From Gemmobacter aquaticus (lineage in GTDB: Bacteria; Pseudomonadota; Alphaproteobacteria; Rhodobacterales; Rhodobacteraceae): a stretch of 64,000 bases of DNA. The notes under the pieces were generated by a model. It ran no database searches and was not told where the DNA came from. It saw only the letters and a program-made list of their open reading frames with translations. Position 1 is the stretch's first letter, and every line of letters starts with the position of its first letter. The stretch is from the NCBI RefSeq assembly GCF_007859075.1, contig NZ_VOAK01000011.1:1116001-1180000 (forward strand), written 5' to 3'. The translations under genes were made by a program, and so were the position numbers. Positions 33,789 to 42,760 of this stretch are shown here, piece by piece.

Positions 33789-34250
33789 TCAGTCTTCATC
33801 CACAACGCGGAACAGCGCGGGAACAGCAGGGCAAGGCCGCATCTCGTTGCGGATCACGTCTGAAAGCCGGGTCTGGTGCAAAAAGACATAGACATGCGCC
33901 GAAAGCCCCTCCCACAGACGGTTGGTCAGCGATTGCGCCCGGCTACCCGAAACGCCGCCGCTCGCGCCAGCCCCGGTGTGCATCGCGTTCACCGTCTCCT
34001 CGACGGCCTCCATCACCTCTGACACGCGGATCTCGGCGGGTGGTTTCGCCAGACGATAGCCGCCACCGGGGCCGCGCACCGCCTCGACCAGACCGGCCCG
34101 GCGCAGCTTGACGAAAAGCTGTTCAAGGTAGGGAAGCGAAATGTCCTGCCGCTTCGAGATCTCGGAAAGCGAGACAAGTTCCTCGGGCCTCGCCAGCGCC
34201 AGATCGGCCAGCGCGACCATGGCATAGCGGCCTTTCGTCGAGAGTTTCAT
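33789..34250 (-). CDS. iscR: Rrf2-family iron-sulfur regulator with a single cysteine
   Basis: The 153-aa protein has the Rrf2 winged helix (MKLSTKGRYAMVALADLALA, then RQDISLPYLEQLFVKLRRAGLVEAVRGPGGGYRL). Classical IscR binds its [2Fe-2S] cluster with three cysteines around residues 92-104. Here that segment (HTGAGASGGVSGSRAQSL) has none, and the only cysteine in the protein is C140 in EMRPCPA. From memory, the Rhodobacter sphaeroides IscR is likewise atypical with a single cysteine and still binds a cluster. It should repress Fe-S assembly genes. Unusually, the next gene on its strand is cimA, 22 bp on, and no suf/isc gene is in the window. Confidence 0.88.
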   Translation of the reverse strand: MKLSTKGRYAMVALADLALARPEELVSLSEISKRQDISLPYLEQLFVKLRRAGLVEAVRGPGGGYRLAKPPAEIRVSEVMEAVEETVNAMHTGAGASGGVSGSRAQSLTNRLWEGLSAHVYVFLHQTRLSDVIRNEMRPCPAVPALFRVVDED

Positions 34251-34345
34251 GTTCGCCTCTCCCCAAATCCATTGACGCCACCGGCAGGCGGGCTTAACTC
34301 AGCCTCAGCCCCGGCCTTGCCGCACGGGATTAATTCAACCGCCCG

Positions 34346-34357
34346 GATTGCGCAATC
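34346..34357. promoter_or_regulatory. Perfect palindrome between iscR and the hydrolase gene
   Basis: GATTGCGCAATC is a perfect 12-bp palindrome in the 139-bp divergent gap, 33 bp ahead of the hydrolase start at 34390 and 96 bp from the iscR start. It is a candidate operator; I cannot assign the protein. Confidence 0.35.
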
Positions 34358-34389
34358 TCCATGGGTGGTAAGACAGCAAAGGCGACGAA

Positions 34390-35049
34390 ATGCCCGAAGT
34401 GATCTTTGCCGGCCCCGAGGGCCGTCTTGAAGGACGTTATCACCCGCAGAAGGACCGTGACGCCCCAATTGCGATCGTGCTTCATCCGCATCCGCAATTC
34501 GGCGGAACGATGAACAACAAGGTTGTCTACAACCTGCACTACGCCTTCTACAATCTGGGCTTCACGGTGCTGCGGTTCAACTTCCGCGGCGTGGGGCGCA
34601 GCCAGGGCGAATACGATCAGGGGATTGGTGAGCTTTCGGACGCGGCCTCGGCGCTCGACTATCTGCAAAGCATGAACCAGAACGCCAAGCATTGCTGGGT
34701 CGCGGGCTTTTCGTTCGGCGCCTGGATCGGCATGCAACTTCTGATGCGCCGGCCCGAGATCACGGGCTTTGTCTCGGTTTCGCCCGATGCGTCGCGCTAT
34801 GATTTCAGCTTCCTCGCACCCTGCCCGTCCTCGGGGCTGATCATCAACGGCTCGGCCGACCGGATCGCCCCGCCGAAGGACACGCAATCGCTGGTGAACA
34901 AGCTGCACGAGCAGAAGGGCATCACCATCACGCACGAACTGGTTGAAGGCGCCGATCACTTCTTCACCAATGAGGAAGCGCATATGAAACCGATGATCCA
35001 GACGGTTTCGACCTATGTGAAGCGCCGGCTTGGGGAAGGAACACGCTGA
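34390..35049 (+). CDS. Alpha/beta hydrolase
   Basis: The 219-aa protein reads as a small alpha/beta hydrolase: LHPHPQFGGTMNNKV near 31 (oxyanion region), LRFNFRGVGRSQG near 61, the nucleophile serine in VAGFSFGAWIGMQ near 108, an aspartate in NGSADRIAPP near 155, and the histidine in VEGADHFFTN near 190. The triad is complete. I recall members of this family beside iscR-suf clusters in alphaproteobacteria, with no known substrate. It diverges from iscR across a shared promoter region that holds a 12-bp palindrome, and precedes a 77-aa gene by 1 bp. Confidence 0.86.
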   Translation: MPEVIFAGPEGRLEGRYHPQKDRDAPIAIVLHPHPQFGGTMNNKVVYNLHYAFYNLGFTVLRFNFRGVGRSQGEYDQGIGELSDAASALDYLQSMNQNAKHCWVAGFSFGAWIGMQLLMRRPEITGFVSVSPDASRYDFSFLAPCPSSGLIINGSADRIAPPKDTQSLVNKLHEQKGITITHELVEGADHFFTNEEAHMKPMIQTVSTYVKRRLGEGTR

Positions 35050-35050
35050 C

Positions 35051-35284
35051 ATGGGTGTAACCGAAGACCTGGCCGATGCACTTGCCCGCGATGTTCTCGC
35101 CGCGCAGGACGAGATGGGGCAGGAACGGTTCTACCTTGAGGTCGCAAAGATGCTGGCAAGCATGTCGCCGTCGATGGAGGAAGGCTTCATGACGGCGATG
35201 CGTGTGCGCCTGGCGGAACGGCGCGCCCGCGATCTGCTGGTGCGCAAGCTCGATGCCCATCGCAAGGCCGCCAAAGGTGACTGA
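35051..35284 (+). CDS. 77-aa helical protein of unknown function
   Basis: From ATG 35051 (MGVTEDLADALARDVLAAQDE) the protein is 77 aa, almost entirely alpha-helical by composition, with an acidic first half and a basic second half (RVRLAERRARDLLVRKLDAHRK). It starts 1 bp after the hydrolase stop and its end overlaps the HD-domain gene start by 8 bp, so it is translated within that operon. I do not recognise a family and see no catalytic motif. The alternating charge and length would fit a small DNA-, RNA- or protein-binding adaptor, which is speculation. Confidence 0.7.
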   Translation: MGVTEDLADALARDVLAAQDEMGQERFYLEVAKMLASMSPSMEEGFMTAMRVRLAERRARDLLVRKLDAHRKAAKGD

Positions 35285-36431
35285 CCGGCTGGTGCGGCAG
35301 TTCGCCTTTCTGAACGAGGCGGACCGGTTGAAATCTGTTAATCGTGCCAATGTGTTGATGGACGGATCTCGCCCTGAGAACACGGCAGAGCATAGCTGGC
35401 ATCTTGGGCTGTGGGCGCTGGTCATGGCGGATCTGGCTCCAGAGGTCGATCTGGCCCGCGTTATCGCCATGCTCGCGCTACACGACCTGCCAGAGATCGA
35501 CTGCGGCGACCATCCGATCCATCTGGAGCATGATGCCGACCATGTCCTGCGTGTCGAGCAAGAGGCCGCGCGCCGCATCTTTGGCCTGTTGCCCGATGAT
35601 CTGGGCATGGAATTCCTCGACCTGTGGCACGAGTTTGAAGCGTCTCAGACCACTGAGGCGCAGTTTGCCAAACGGCTGGACCACAGCCAGCCGATCTTTC
35701 AGGTGCTAATGGCCGAATCCCCGCTCCCGGACCATCTGCAGGTGGCGCGTGACAATCTGGCCTCGGGCCGGGCGGCGCGCTTTAGCCATGAATGGCCCGA
35801 GGTGCACGCCCTTGCCAGCGACTGGCTGGCGGGCCAACCGGGCGCCGACCTGCCCGACCTGCGCGCGCGCTTGGCCTTTCTCGCCGAGGCGGACCGGCTG
35901 AAAACCGTGATGCGCGCGACGACACTGGTTGATGGATCGCGGGCCGAGAACTCGGGCGAACATTCCTGGCATCTGGCGCTTTATGCCCTGACGCTGGCCG
36001 ATCAGGCCGGCCCCGGTGTCGATGTTGCGCGCGTGATGCAAATGCTGATACTGCACGATCTTGTCGAAATCGATGTGGGCGACGTGCCAATCCACAGTGC
36101 AAATGGCAATGCCCATGGCTCGGCCGAGACACAGGCCGCAGAATCCGCTGCGGCAGATCGGATTTTCGGGTTACTTCCCAATGATCTATCGAGAAAACTT
36201 CGCGCACTTTGGGATGAGTTCGAGGCCGCCGAGACGCCGGACGCCATCTTTGCAAAAAGCCTCGACCGGGTTCAGCCCGTGATGGCGAACCTGATGTCGG
36301 GCGGTGGAACCTGGATCACCTACCAGGTGACGATCGAGCAACTCGAGTCGCGCGTCGGCGCCAAAGTTGCCCGCGGCGCCCCGCAACTCTGGCCATGGGT
36401 CCGGGCACAGGCCGCGGGGTTCTTTGGCTGA
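35277..36431 (+). CDS. Tandem HD-domain (YfbR/HDDC2-like) phosphohydrolase
   Basis: The 384-aa protein starts at GTG 35277 (VTDRLVRQFAFLNEADRL), where the homology begins; upstream codons in frame are noise. It contains two complete copies of an HD domain about 190 residues apart. Copy 1 has H39/H42 (EHSWH), H69-D70 (ALHDLPEID) and D135 (KRLDHSQP). Copy 2 has H229/H232, H260-D261 (ILHDLVEID) and D330 (KSLDRVQP). Family members are normally about 190-200 aa with one domain and act as 5'-deoxynucleotidases or related phosphatases on nucleotides. Both copies keep every metal ligand, so this is a fused homologue of a dimer, not a degenerate relic. Confidence 0.88.
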   Translation: MTDRLVRQFAFLNEADRLKSVNRANVLMDGSRPENTAEHSWHLGLWALVMADLAPEVDLARVIAMLALHDLPEIDCGDHPIHLEHDADHVLRVEQEAARRIFGLLPDDLGMEFLDLWHEFEASQTTEAQFAKRLDHSQPIFQVLMAESPLPDHLQVARDNLASGRAARFSHEWPEVHALASDWLAGQPGADLPDLRARLAFLAEADRLKTVMRATTLVDGSRAENSGEHSWHLALYALTLADQAGPGVDVARVMQMLILHDLVEIDVGDVPIHSANGNAHGSAETQAAESAAADRIFGLLPNDLSRKLRALWDEFEAAETPDAIFAKSLDRVQPVMANLMSGGGTWITYQVTIEQLESRVGAKVARGAPQLWPWVRAQAAGFFG

Positions 36432-36432
36432 T

Positions 36433-37098
36433 TTACGGCAGGCTGCGCCCGGACTTCAGGGTCGGAACCACGTCGCGCATCTTGTTGCCCTGCTTCAGCC
36501 AGCCCCGCACCGCGCAGGCCGAGGCTTTGTAGATCGGCAGTGCTTTCTTGGGATCCGTCCCCGCTGCGCGCTGGAAATCAAGCGTCGTTTTGGGCAACGG
36601 CACACGCGGCGGCTTGGCGCAGACCTTCTTGTCTGCCGCCTCGGGTGGCTCACCCGAGATGATCACCGCCACCCCTTCGTCGAACCAGAGCGGCAGCGTC
36701 TGGCGCAGAAGCCCGATCATGGGTTGCGCCCCGTGCAATGTGGCATGGGCATACTCGTGGGTATAGGCGCCGGTATCGCGCCAGGCCTCGGAATTGATGG
36801 TGACCAGCAGTTTGCCATAGGTCACACCCTTGAACTGCATGCCGTTGGCCTTGTCGCAGGCCTTGGTCACGCAGACGCGCCATTGCGGCGTGCCGGTCGA
36901 CCCGAGCGCTTTCTTGACGCGATTTCCCGCCGCTCCGATCCGTCGCACGACTTCGTCTGCCTGCTCGGCATTGGCATTGGCATCGATCCAAAGGCCCGGC
37001 ATATGCTCTCGCATCGCCTTGCGCGACGGCAGCACCTGCGCGGATGCCGCGCCCGCAATCAGAGCCAGAACGCACGCTGCCGCTGTCAGTTTTCGCAT
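36433..37098 (-). CDS. Secreted HExxH-containing protein
   Basis: The 221-aa protein has a signal peptide ([20 protein letters not shown]) and a putative gluzincin active site: [10 protein letters not shown] near 114 with a downstream WFDEGVAV glutamate about 25 residues later, the spacing of MA-clan metallopeptidases. Cysteines near 76, 81, 160 and 195 could form two disulfides. I do not recognise the family by name. It would be periplasmic or extracellular. It stands between the HD gene (convergent, 1 bp apart) and icd (divergent). Peptidase activity is inferred from the motif alone. Confidence 0.72.
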   Translation of the reverse strand: MRKLTAAACVLALIAGAASAQVLPSRKAMREHMPGLWIDANANAEQADEVVRRIGAAGNRVKKALGSTGTPQWRVCVTKACDKANGMQFKGVTYGKLLVTINSEAWRDTGAYTHEYAHATLHGAQPMIGLLRQTLPLWFDEGVAVIISGEPPEAADKKVCAKPPRVPLPKTTLDFQRAAGTDPKKALPIYKASACAVRGWLKQGNKMRDVVPTLKSGRSLP

Positions 37099-37222
37099 CG
37101 TCTCAACCTTCCTTCGCCTGTTCGCTCATTTTTGGTATGCAATTGCATACCGGGCTTCCCAAGGGCCAGCTTTTCCGCTATGCAGCATTCATCCGAATCC
37201 TCAACCTGAAAAGGCCAGGCGC

Positions 37223-38437
37223 ATGACCAAGATCAAGGTGGCAAACCCGGTCGTCGAACTCGACGGCGACGAGATGACCCGGATCATCTGGGACTTCATC
37301 AAGAAAAAGCTGATCCTTCCCTATCTGGACATCGACCTGAAGTACTACGACCTCGGTATCGAAGAGCGTGACCGCACCAACGACCAGATCACCGTGGATT
37401 CGGCGCTGGCCATCCAGAAATACGGCGTCGGCGTGAAATGCGCCACTATCACGCCGGACGAGCAGCGGGTCGAGGAATTCGGCCTCAAGCAAATGTGGAA
37501 ATCGCCCAACGGCACGATCCGCAACATCCTTGGCGGCGTGATCTTCCGCGAACCCATCATCTGCAAGAACGTGCCGCGCCTTGTTCCCGGCTGGACCAAG
37601 CCGATCGTCGTCGGCCGTCATGCCTTTGGCGATCAGTATCGCGCCACCGACTTCCGCTTCCCCGGCAAGGGCAAGCTGACGCTGAAGTTCGTGGGCGAAG
37701 ATGGCGAAGTGATCGAGAAGGAAGTGTTCAACGCGCCGGGCGCCGGTGTGGTCATGGGCATGTACAACCTCGACGAGTCGATCATCGACTTTGCCCGCTC
37801 GTCGCTCAACTATGGCCTGCTCAAGGGCTGGCCGGTGTACCTGTCGACCAAGAACACCATCCTCAAGGCCTATGATGGCCGCTTCAAGGATCTGTTCGCC
37901 AAGGTCTATGCCGAAGAGTTCGAGGACAAGTTCAAGGCCGCCGGCATCCATTACGAGCACCGCCTGATCGACGACATGGTCGCCTCGGCGCTGAAATGGT
38001 CGGGCGGCTATGTCTGGGCCTGCAAGAACTATGACGGCGACGTGCAGTCCGACACCGTGGCGCAGGGCTTTGGCTCGCTCGGCCTGATGACCAGCGTGCT
38101 GATGACCCCCGATGGCAAGATCGTCGAGGCGGAAGCTGCCCACGGCACCGTGACCCGTCACTACCGCCAGCACCAGCAGGGCAAGGAAACCTCGACCAAC
38201 TCCATCGCGTCGATCTTTGCCTGGACCGGCGGCCTCAAGCACCGCGCGACGCTGGACGGCAACGAGGCGCTGATGAACTTTGCCAAGACGCTGGAAAAGG
38301 TCACCGTGGATGCCGTCGAGGACGGCTACATGACCAAGGACCTCGCGCTGCTGGTCGGCCCTGACCAGAAGTGGCTGACGACCATGGGCTACCTCGAGAA
38401 GGTGGACGAGTACCTGAACAAGGCCCTTGCGGGCTGA
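37223..38437 (+). CDS. icd: NADP-dependent isocitrate dehydrogenase
   Basis: The 404-aa enzyme is of the dimeric, eukaryote-like NADP class: [20 protein letters not shown] at the start, the substrate loop [13 protein letters not shown] near 92-104, [13 protein letters not shown] near 132 and the metal-binding aspartates in [12 protein letters not shown] near 250. It makes 2-oxoglutarate in the TCA cycle and supplies NADPH. The start at 37223 follows a weak AAAGGCC site; the longer frame upstream is antisense to the HExxH gene. A strong terminator follows at 38445. It is a single-gene unit. Confidence 0.96.
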   Translation: MTKIKVANPVVELDGDEMTRIIWDFIKKKLILPYLDIDLKYYDLGIEERDRTNDQITVDSALAIQKYGVGVKCATITPDEQRVEEFGLKQMWKSPNGTIRNILGGVIFREPIICKNVPRLVPGWTKPIVVGRHAFGDQYRATDFRFPGKGKLTLKFVGEDGEVIEKEVFNAPGAGVVMGMYNLDESIIDFARSSLNYGLLKGWPVYLSTKNTILKAYDGRFKDLFAKVYAEEFEDKFKAAGIHYEHRLIDDMVASALKWSGGYVWACKNYDGDVQSDTVAQGFGSLGLMTSVLMTPDGKIVEAEAAHGTVTRHYRQHQQGKETSTNSIASIFAWTGGLKHRATLDGNEALMNFAKTLEKVTVDAVEDGYMTKDLALLVGPDQKWLTTMGYLEKVDEYLNKALAG

Positions 38438-38444
38438 TCGGATC

Positions 38445-38468
38445 GGGGGGCCAGACGGCCCCCCTTTT
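38445..38468 (+). terminator. Strong intrinsic terminator after icd
   Basis: GGGGGGCC (38445-38452) and GGCCCCCC (38457-38464) form a perfect stem around AGAC, followed by TTTT. Confidence 0.9.
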
Positions 38469-38500
38469 CATTCGACGCCTGCTGTGCGAACACCTGCGCC

Positions 38501-39118
38501 ATGACCGAGATCATCGCCGAACATCCCGCCAAGCACAGCCTGCTCGATGATGCACAGGGCCTGCTTTACGGTGGCTTCATGGCGGCCTTCGGCATCGTCG
38601 TCCTGACTCAGCTTGGTTTTGTCACCGGCCAGACGGCGGGCCTTGCCGTGCTGATTTCCTACGCGACCGGTTGGGCCTTTGGCCCGGTGTTCTTTGTGAT
38701 CAACCTGCCCTTCTACTGGCTGGGCTGGAAACGCATGGGGCCGGCTTTCGTCGCCAAGACCTTTATAGCTGTCGCGCTGCTGTCGGTCTTTTCGGCCATC
38801 CTTCCGCAGTACATGAGCTTTCAGACCCTTCACCCCGCCGTGGGTGCCGTGCTCTTTGGCTTCGCCTCGGGCTCGGCCTTGCTCGCGCTGTTTCGCCATG
38901 GTGCGAGCCTTGGGGGCGTCGGCGTGGTCGCGCTGTGGCTACAGGATCGCACCGGGTTCAAGGCGGGCTGGACGCAGCTTCTGTTCGATCTGTTTGTCTT
39001 CAGCCTTGCTCTGATGCTGCGCGATCTGACCACGGTGGCGTGGTCATTCCTCGGCGCCGTCGTGGTCAACCTGATCATCGCCCTGAACCATCGCCGCGAC
39101 CGCTACATCGCGACCTGA
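38501..39118 (+). CDS. YitT-family membrane protein, copy 1
   Basis: The 205-aa protein has five or six hydrophobic segments and YitT-type motifs: GLLYGGFMAAFGIVVL near 20, QTAGLAVLISYATGW near 44 and GASLGGVGVVALWLQDRTG near 128. It ends with NHRRDRYIAT. YitT proteins are inner-membrane proteins of unknown substrate. It is followed after 75 bp by a clear paralogue with the same ends, so the pair arose by tandem duplication. The gap holds no terminator, and the two could share a transcript. Confidence 0.85.
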   Translation: MTEIIAEHPAKHSLLDDAQGLLYGGFMAAFGIVVLTQLGFVTGQTAGLAVLISYATGWAFGPVFFVINLPFYWLGWKRMGPAFVAKTFIAVALLSVFSAILPQYMSFQTLHPAVGAVLFGFASGSALLALFRHGASLGGVGVVALWLQDRTGFKAGWTQLLFDLFVFSLALMLRDLTTVAWSFLGAVVVNLIIALNHRRDRYIAT

Positions 39119-39193
39119 GCCATTCCGGCAACGCATGGCAGCCATGCCCAATGCGTGCAGGATTTTTCCGCTGCGATGCGGCAAAATAAGGTC

Positions 39194-39805
39194 ATGCACA
39201 CTGACCTTTCCACCCCCCGCTACACGCTGACAGAGGATGCCCAGGGCCTGCTGGTCGCCACGACCGAGGCCGCGCTAGGCATTCACCTTCTGCGCGCCGC
39301 GGGTTTGATCACAGGCGGGACCGCCGGGCTTGCCCTGCTGATCGCCTATGCCTTTGGCTGGGGATTTGGGCTTGTGTTCTTCGTGGTGAACCTACCCTTC
39401 TACGCCTTCGCCTGGGCCCGCAAGGGACCGGCATTCGCGGTCAAGTCCTTCGTCTCGGTCACGGCCGTTTCGCTTCTGGCCGAAGCGATGGCACCCTTTG
39501 TCCCTGTAGATGGCATCCACCCGGCGGCCGCAGCCATTCTCTTCGGCGTGGTCTGCGGCGTGGGTCTGTTGGGGCTCTTCCGCCATGCCTCAAGCCTCGG
39601 TGGTGTGTCGATCGTCGCGCTGATCCTGCAGGACCGCACTGGCATCCGCGCAGGCTGGATCCAGCTTGGCTATGACATCACGCTTTTCTCCGTGGCGCTC
39701 ACCGTTCTGCCCGCCGACCGCGTCATGTGGTCAGCTCTTGGCGCGCTGATCCTGAACGCAATTGTCGCGATGAACCATCGGCGCGACTGGTATGTGGTGA
39801 CCTAA
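39194..39805 (+). CDS. YitT-family membrane protein, copy 2
   Basis: From ATG 39194 (MHTDLSTPRYTLTEDAQGLL) the protein is 203 aa, nearly the length of copy 1, and matches it across its whole length: TGGTAGLALLIAYAFGWGFG, then ASSLGGVSIVALILQDRTG, ending NHRRDWYVVT. Membrane segments fall in the same places. Upstream in-frame ATG at 39176 would add six residues; the ribosome binding site TAAGG favours 39194 only weakly. Function and substrate are unknown, and two retained copies suggest either a heteromer or different substrates. Confidence 0.84.
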   Translation: MHTDLSTPRYTLTEDAQGLLVATTEAALGIHLLRAAGLITGGTAGLALLIAYAFGWGFGLVFFVVNLPFYAFAWARKGPAFAVKSFVSVTAVSLLAEAMAPFVPVDGIHPAAAAILFGVVCGVGLLGLFRHASSLGGVSIVALILQDRTGIRAGWIQLGYDITLFSVALTVLPADRVMWSALGALILNAIVAMNHRRDWYVVT

Positions 39806-39890
39806 CGCGCTTTCGCACAGGTTTCACTGGCCTTTCCGCCCTGCCTCCTGTAAGGCGCCCCCAACACGAGACAGGAAAGAGATACCTCCG

Positions 39891-41708
39891 ATGGAGCTTC
39901 GCAACATCGCGATCATCGCGCACGTTGACCATGGCAAGACGACCCTTGTTGACGAACTGCTGAAACAGTCCGGCACCTATCGCGACAATCAGGCGACAAC
40001 CGAACGCGCCATGGACAGCAACGACATCGAGCGCGAGCGCGGGATCACGATCCTTGCCAAAGCCACCTCGGTCGAATGGAATGGCACGCGCATCAACATC
40101 GTCGACACCCCCGGCCACGCCGATTTCGGCGGCGAGGTTGAGCGGATTCTGAACATGGTCGATGGTGTGGTCCTGCTGGTGGATGCCGCCGAAGGCCCGA
40201 TGCCGCAGACGAAATTCGTGACCTCCAAGGCCCTCGCCCTTGGCCTGCGCCCCATCGTGGTGCTGAACAAGGTCGACAAGCCCGACGCAGAACCCGACCG
40301 CGCGCTGAACGAAGTGTTCGATCTTTTCGCAAACCTTGGCGCCAATGACGAGCAACTGGACTTCCCGCATCTCTACGCCTCGGGTCGTGCAGGCTGGGCG
40401 GATGAGGGGCTTGACGGCCCGCGCAAGGACCTGACCGCGCTGTTTGAGCTGGTCGTGCGCCACGTTCCTGCCCCCAAGCAGCTCGCAAAACAAAACGAAC
40501 CGTTCCAGATGCTGGCAACGACACTGTCCGCCGACCCCTTCATCGGCCGCATCCTGACCGGTCGGGTCGAGGCGGGCACGCTGAAGGTCGGCGCCTCGCT
40601 GAAAGCCCTGACCCGCACCGGCGAGCGGATCGAGCAGTTCCGCGTGACCAAGATCCTCGCTTTCCGCGGCCTGTCGCAACAACCGATTGACGAGGCCGTT
40701 GCAGGTGACATCGTCACCATCGCCGGCATGACCAAAGCCACCGTGGCCGATACGCTTTGCGATCTGTCGATCGAGACTGCACTGCCTGCGCAGCCCATCG
40801 ACCCGCCGACCATCAGCGTCACCTTCGGCATCAACGACAGCCCGCTTGCGGGCAAGGACGGAAACAAGGTGCAGTCGCGCGTGATCCGTGAGCGCCTGCT
40901 GAAAGAGGCCGAAACCAACGTGGCGATCCGCGTCGAGGATACCCCCGGCGGCGAGGCTTTCATCGTTTCGGGCCGTGGCGAATTGCAGATGGGCGTGCTG
41001 ATCGAGAACATGCGCCGCGAAGGTTTCGAGCTTTCGATCTCGCGCCCCCGCGTGATCTTCAAGGAAGAAGACGGTGTGCGGATGGAGCCGGTCGAGGAGG
41101 TCATCGTCGATGTCGATGACGAATACTCGGGCGCTGTCATCGAAAAGCTGACGGGTGAGCGTAAGGGTGATCTGGTCGAGATGAAGCCCGCCGGCGTCGG
41201 CAAGACCCGGATCGTCGCCCATGTACCCTCGCGCGGGCTGATCGGCTACCACGGCCAGTTCCTGACCGATACCCGCGGCTCGGGCGTGCTGAACCGCATC
41301 TTCCACGGCTGGGTTCCGCACAAGGGCCCGATCCAGGGCCGCCGTCAGGGCGTGCTGATCTCGATGGAGAACGGCACCTCTGTCGCCTATGCGCTGTGGA
41401 ACCTCGAAGAGCGCGGCAAGCTGTTCATCGGCGCGCAAGAAGCGGTCTATGAGGGGATGCTGATCGGCGAGCATTCGCGCGACAATGACCTTGAGGTGAA
41501 CCCGCTGAAGGGCAAGAAGCTGACCAACGTGCGTGCCAGCGGCACGGACGAGGCTGTGCGTCTGACCCCGCCGGTCCGGATGTCGCTGGAAGAGGCGATC
41601 GCCTATATCGACGACGATGAACTGGTGGAAGTGACGCCCAAGATCGTTCGCCTGCGCAAGCGCGAGCTTGATCCGCACGAGCGCAAGCGCCAGGCCCGCG
41701 CCGAGTAA
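39891..41708 (+). CDS. typA: Ribosome-associated GTPase TypA/BipA
   Basis: The 605-aa translational GTPase acts in ribosome assembly and stress adaptation. The G motifs are complete: AHVDHGKTT (10-18), ERERGITI near 43, [11 protein letters not shown] near 70 and [11 protein letters not shown] near 125. EF-G-like domains follow, and the family-specific C-terminal domain is present ([13 protein letters not shown]). The length matches the family. It is a single-gene unit with a terminator at 41742. A long open frame on the other strand (39723-41678) is a codon-bias shadow. Confidence 0.96.
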   Translation: MELRNIAIIAHVDHGKTTLVDELLKQSGTYRDNQATTERAMDSNDIERERGITILAKATSVEWNGTRINIVDTPGHADFGGEVERILNMVDGVVLLVDAAEGPMPQTKFVTSKALALGLRPIVVLNKVDKPDAEPDRALNEVFDLFANLGANDEQLDFPHLYASGRAGWADEGLDGPRKDLTALFELVVRHVPAPKQLAKQNEPFQMLATTLSADPFIGRILTGRVEAGTLKVGASLKALTRTGERIEQFRVTKILAFRGLSQQPIDEAVAGDIVTIAGMTKATVADTLCDLSIETALPAQPIDPPTISVTFGINDSPLAGKDGNKVQSRVIRERLLKEAETNVAIRVEDTPGGEAFIVSGRGELQMGVLIENMRREGFELSISRPRVIFKEEDGVRMEPVEEVIVDVDDEYSGAVIEKLTGERKGDLVEMKPAGVGKTRIVAHVPSRGLIGYHGQFLTDTRGSGVLNRIFHGWVPHKGPIQGRRQGVLISMENGTSVAYALWNLEERGKLFIGAQEAVYEGMLIGEHSRDNDLEVNPLKGKKLTNVRASGTDEAVRLTPPVRMSLEEAIAYIDDDELVEVTPKIVRLRKRELDPHERKRQARAE

Positions 41709-41741
41709 CTGGCGCAGAGATCACAAAAGCAGGAATACGTC

Positions 41742-41768
41742 AAAGGGCAGAGGTTTTCTCTGCCCTTT
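41742..41768. terminator. Terminator between typA and the amidotransferase
   Basis: AAAGGGCAGAG (41742-41752) pairs perfectly with CTCTGCCCTTT (41758-41768) around GTTTT. A/T at the stem ends gives short U-tracts in both directions, and the flanking genes converge. Confidence 0.8.
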
Positions 41769-41798
41769 CCTCATTTCAGTATCCCGGCGTAACGGGGT

Positions 41799-42593
41799 TC
41801 AGGCCACAGCGGCAAGGCGGCAAGGTAGGAACGGCTCCACCGTCACGGCGTCGCCATGGAAGGTGCAGAAGCTTGATGGGGGAACTTCCAGCCAGTCCTC
41901 CTCATCGGCCTCCAGCGGCTCTGACACCACGGCGCGGCCATTCCGCGTTGCCGACCAACGATGGTAAAGGCTGGGCGCCTGATCGTCCGTCGCGTAGCGC
42001 ATGGCATAAAGCCGCGCGCCGTCTGACATGGCAACCGTCAGACGCAGATGCGGCGCTGCGCCCTTTTCGCGCGCAAGGCGGATGAAGGTGGCCGCTGCCC
42101 GCTCCATCGCACCACGCGGATCGTGGTCCAGCCCCTCGGCAAGCGCCGCCAGAAACAGCGCCTCGCTATCGGTTGCACCCTTGCGATAGGGGTAAAGCGC
42201 GTCGGGGATCAGCATGTCGGCATGGCGGCGAAACCCGTCATAGCCGCCAACCTGCCCGTTATGCATGAAGCTCCATCTGCCACAGGTAAAGGGGTGGCAA
42301 TTGTTTCGGCTTGTCGCCGTTCCGGTGGAAGCCCGCACATGCGCAAGGAACAGCCCGGATTTCACGGTTGCCACCAGTGAGCGAAGGTTCGGATCGCTCC
42401 AGGCCGGCATGACATCGCGATAGAGGCCAGGCTCAGGCCGATCACCATACCAGGCAATCCCGAACCCGTCCGCGTTGATGGCGGTCCGACATTCCGTCGC
42501 GCAGTGGCTTTGGTGAATCAGCGAGTGCCTGGGGCGGCTGACAATCTCTTCAAGATAGATCGGCGTACCGATATATGCGGCCCAACGGCACAT
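41799..42593 (-). CDS. Class II glutamine amidotransferase (YafJ-like)
   Basis: The 264-aa protein begins MCRWAAYIGTP, so after Met removal Cys2 is the N-terminal nucleophile of a class II amidotransferase. Family features follow: ADGFGIAWYGDRPEPGLYRD near 41, LFLAHVRASTGTATSRNNCHPF near 82, and WSFMHNGQVGGYDG near 107. It consists of the glutaminase domain only, so it must pair with another protein or act as a stand-alone hydrolase. The YafJ/EgtC-like group is its closest style, but no ergothioneine gene is nearby. Convergent with typA. Confidence 0.88.
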   Translation of the reverse strand: MCRWAAYIGTPIYLEEIVSRPRHSLIHQSHCATECRTAINADGFGIAWYGDRPEPGLYRDVMPAWSDPNLRSLVATVKSGLFLAHVRASTGTATSRNNCHPFTCGRWSFMHNGQVGGYDGFRRHADMLIPDALYPYRKGATDSEALFLAALAEGLDHDPRGAMERAAATFIRLAREKGAAPHLRLTVAMSDGARLYAMRYATDDQAPSLYHRWSATRNGRAVVSEPLEADEEDWLEVPPSSFCTFHGDAVTVEPFLPCRLAAVA

Positions 42594-42760
42594 CAGCGCC
42601 CCCTTGCGGGTCGATCCGCCAAACGCCCTACACCCATGCCCTGCCCCATTTTATTGGCATTTCTGCACAAGCATTATACCGCATGTTGAAAAAACATGAA
42701 GCGCGTATGAACGGCAAATGACGCTTGTCTTGTGGAGGTTTTCACCACAATCATCACTAT

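Noticed and set aside
39723-41678. 651-codon open frame antisense to typA
   Set aside because: typA has every GTPase motif and normal length. The opposite frame has no recognisable domain and is the expected shadow of GC-rich codon use.
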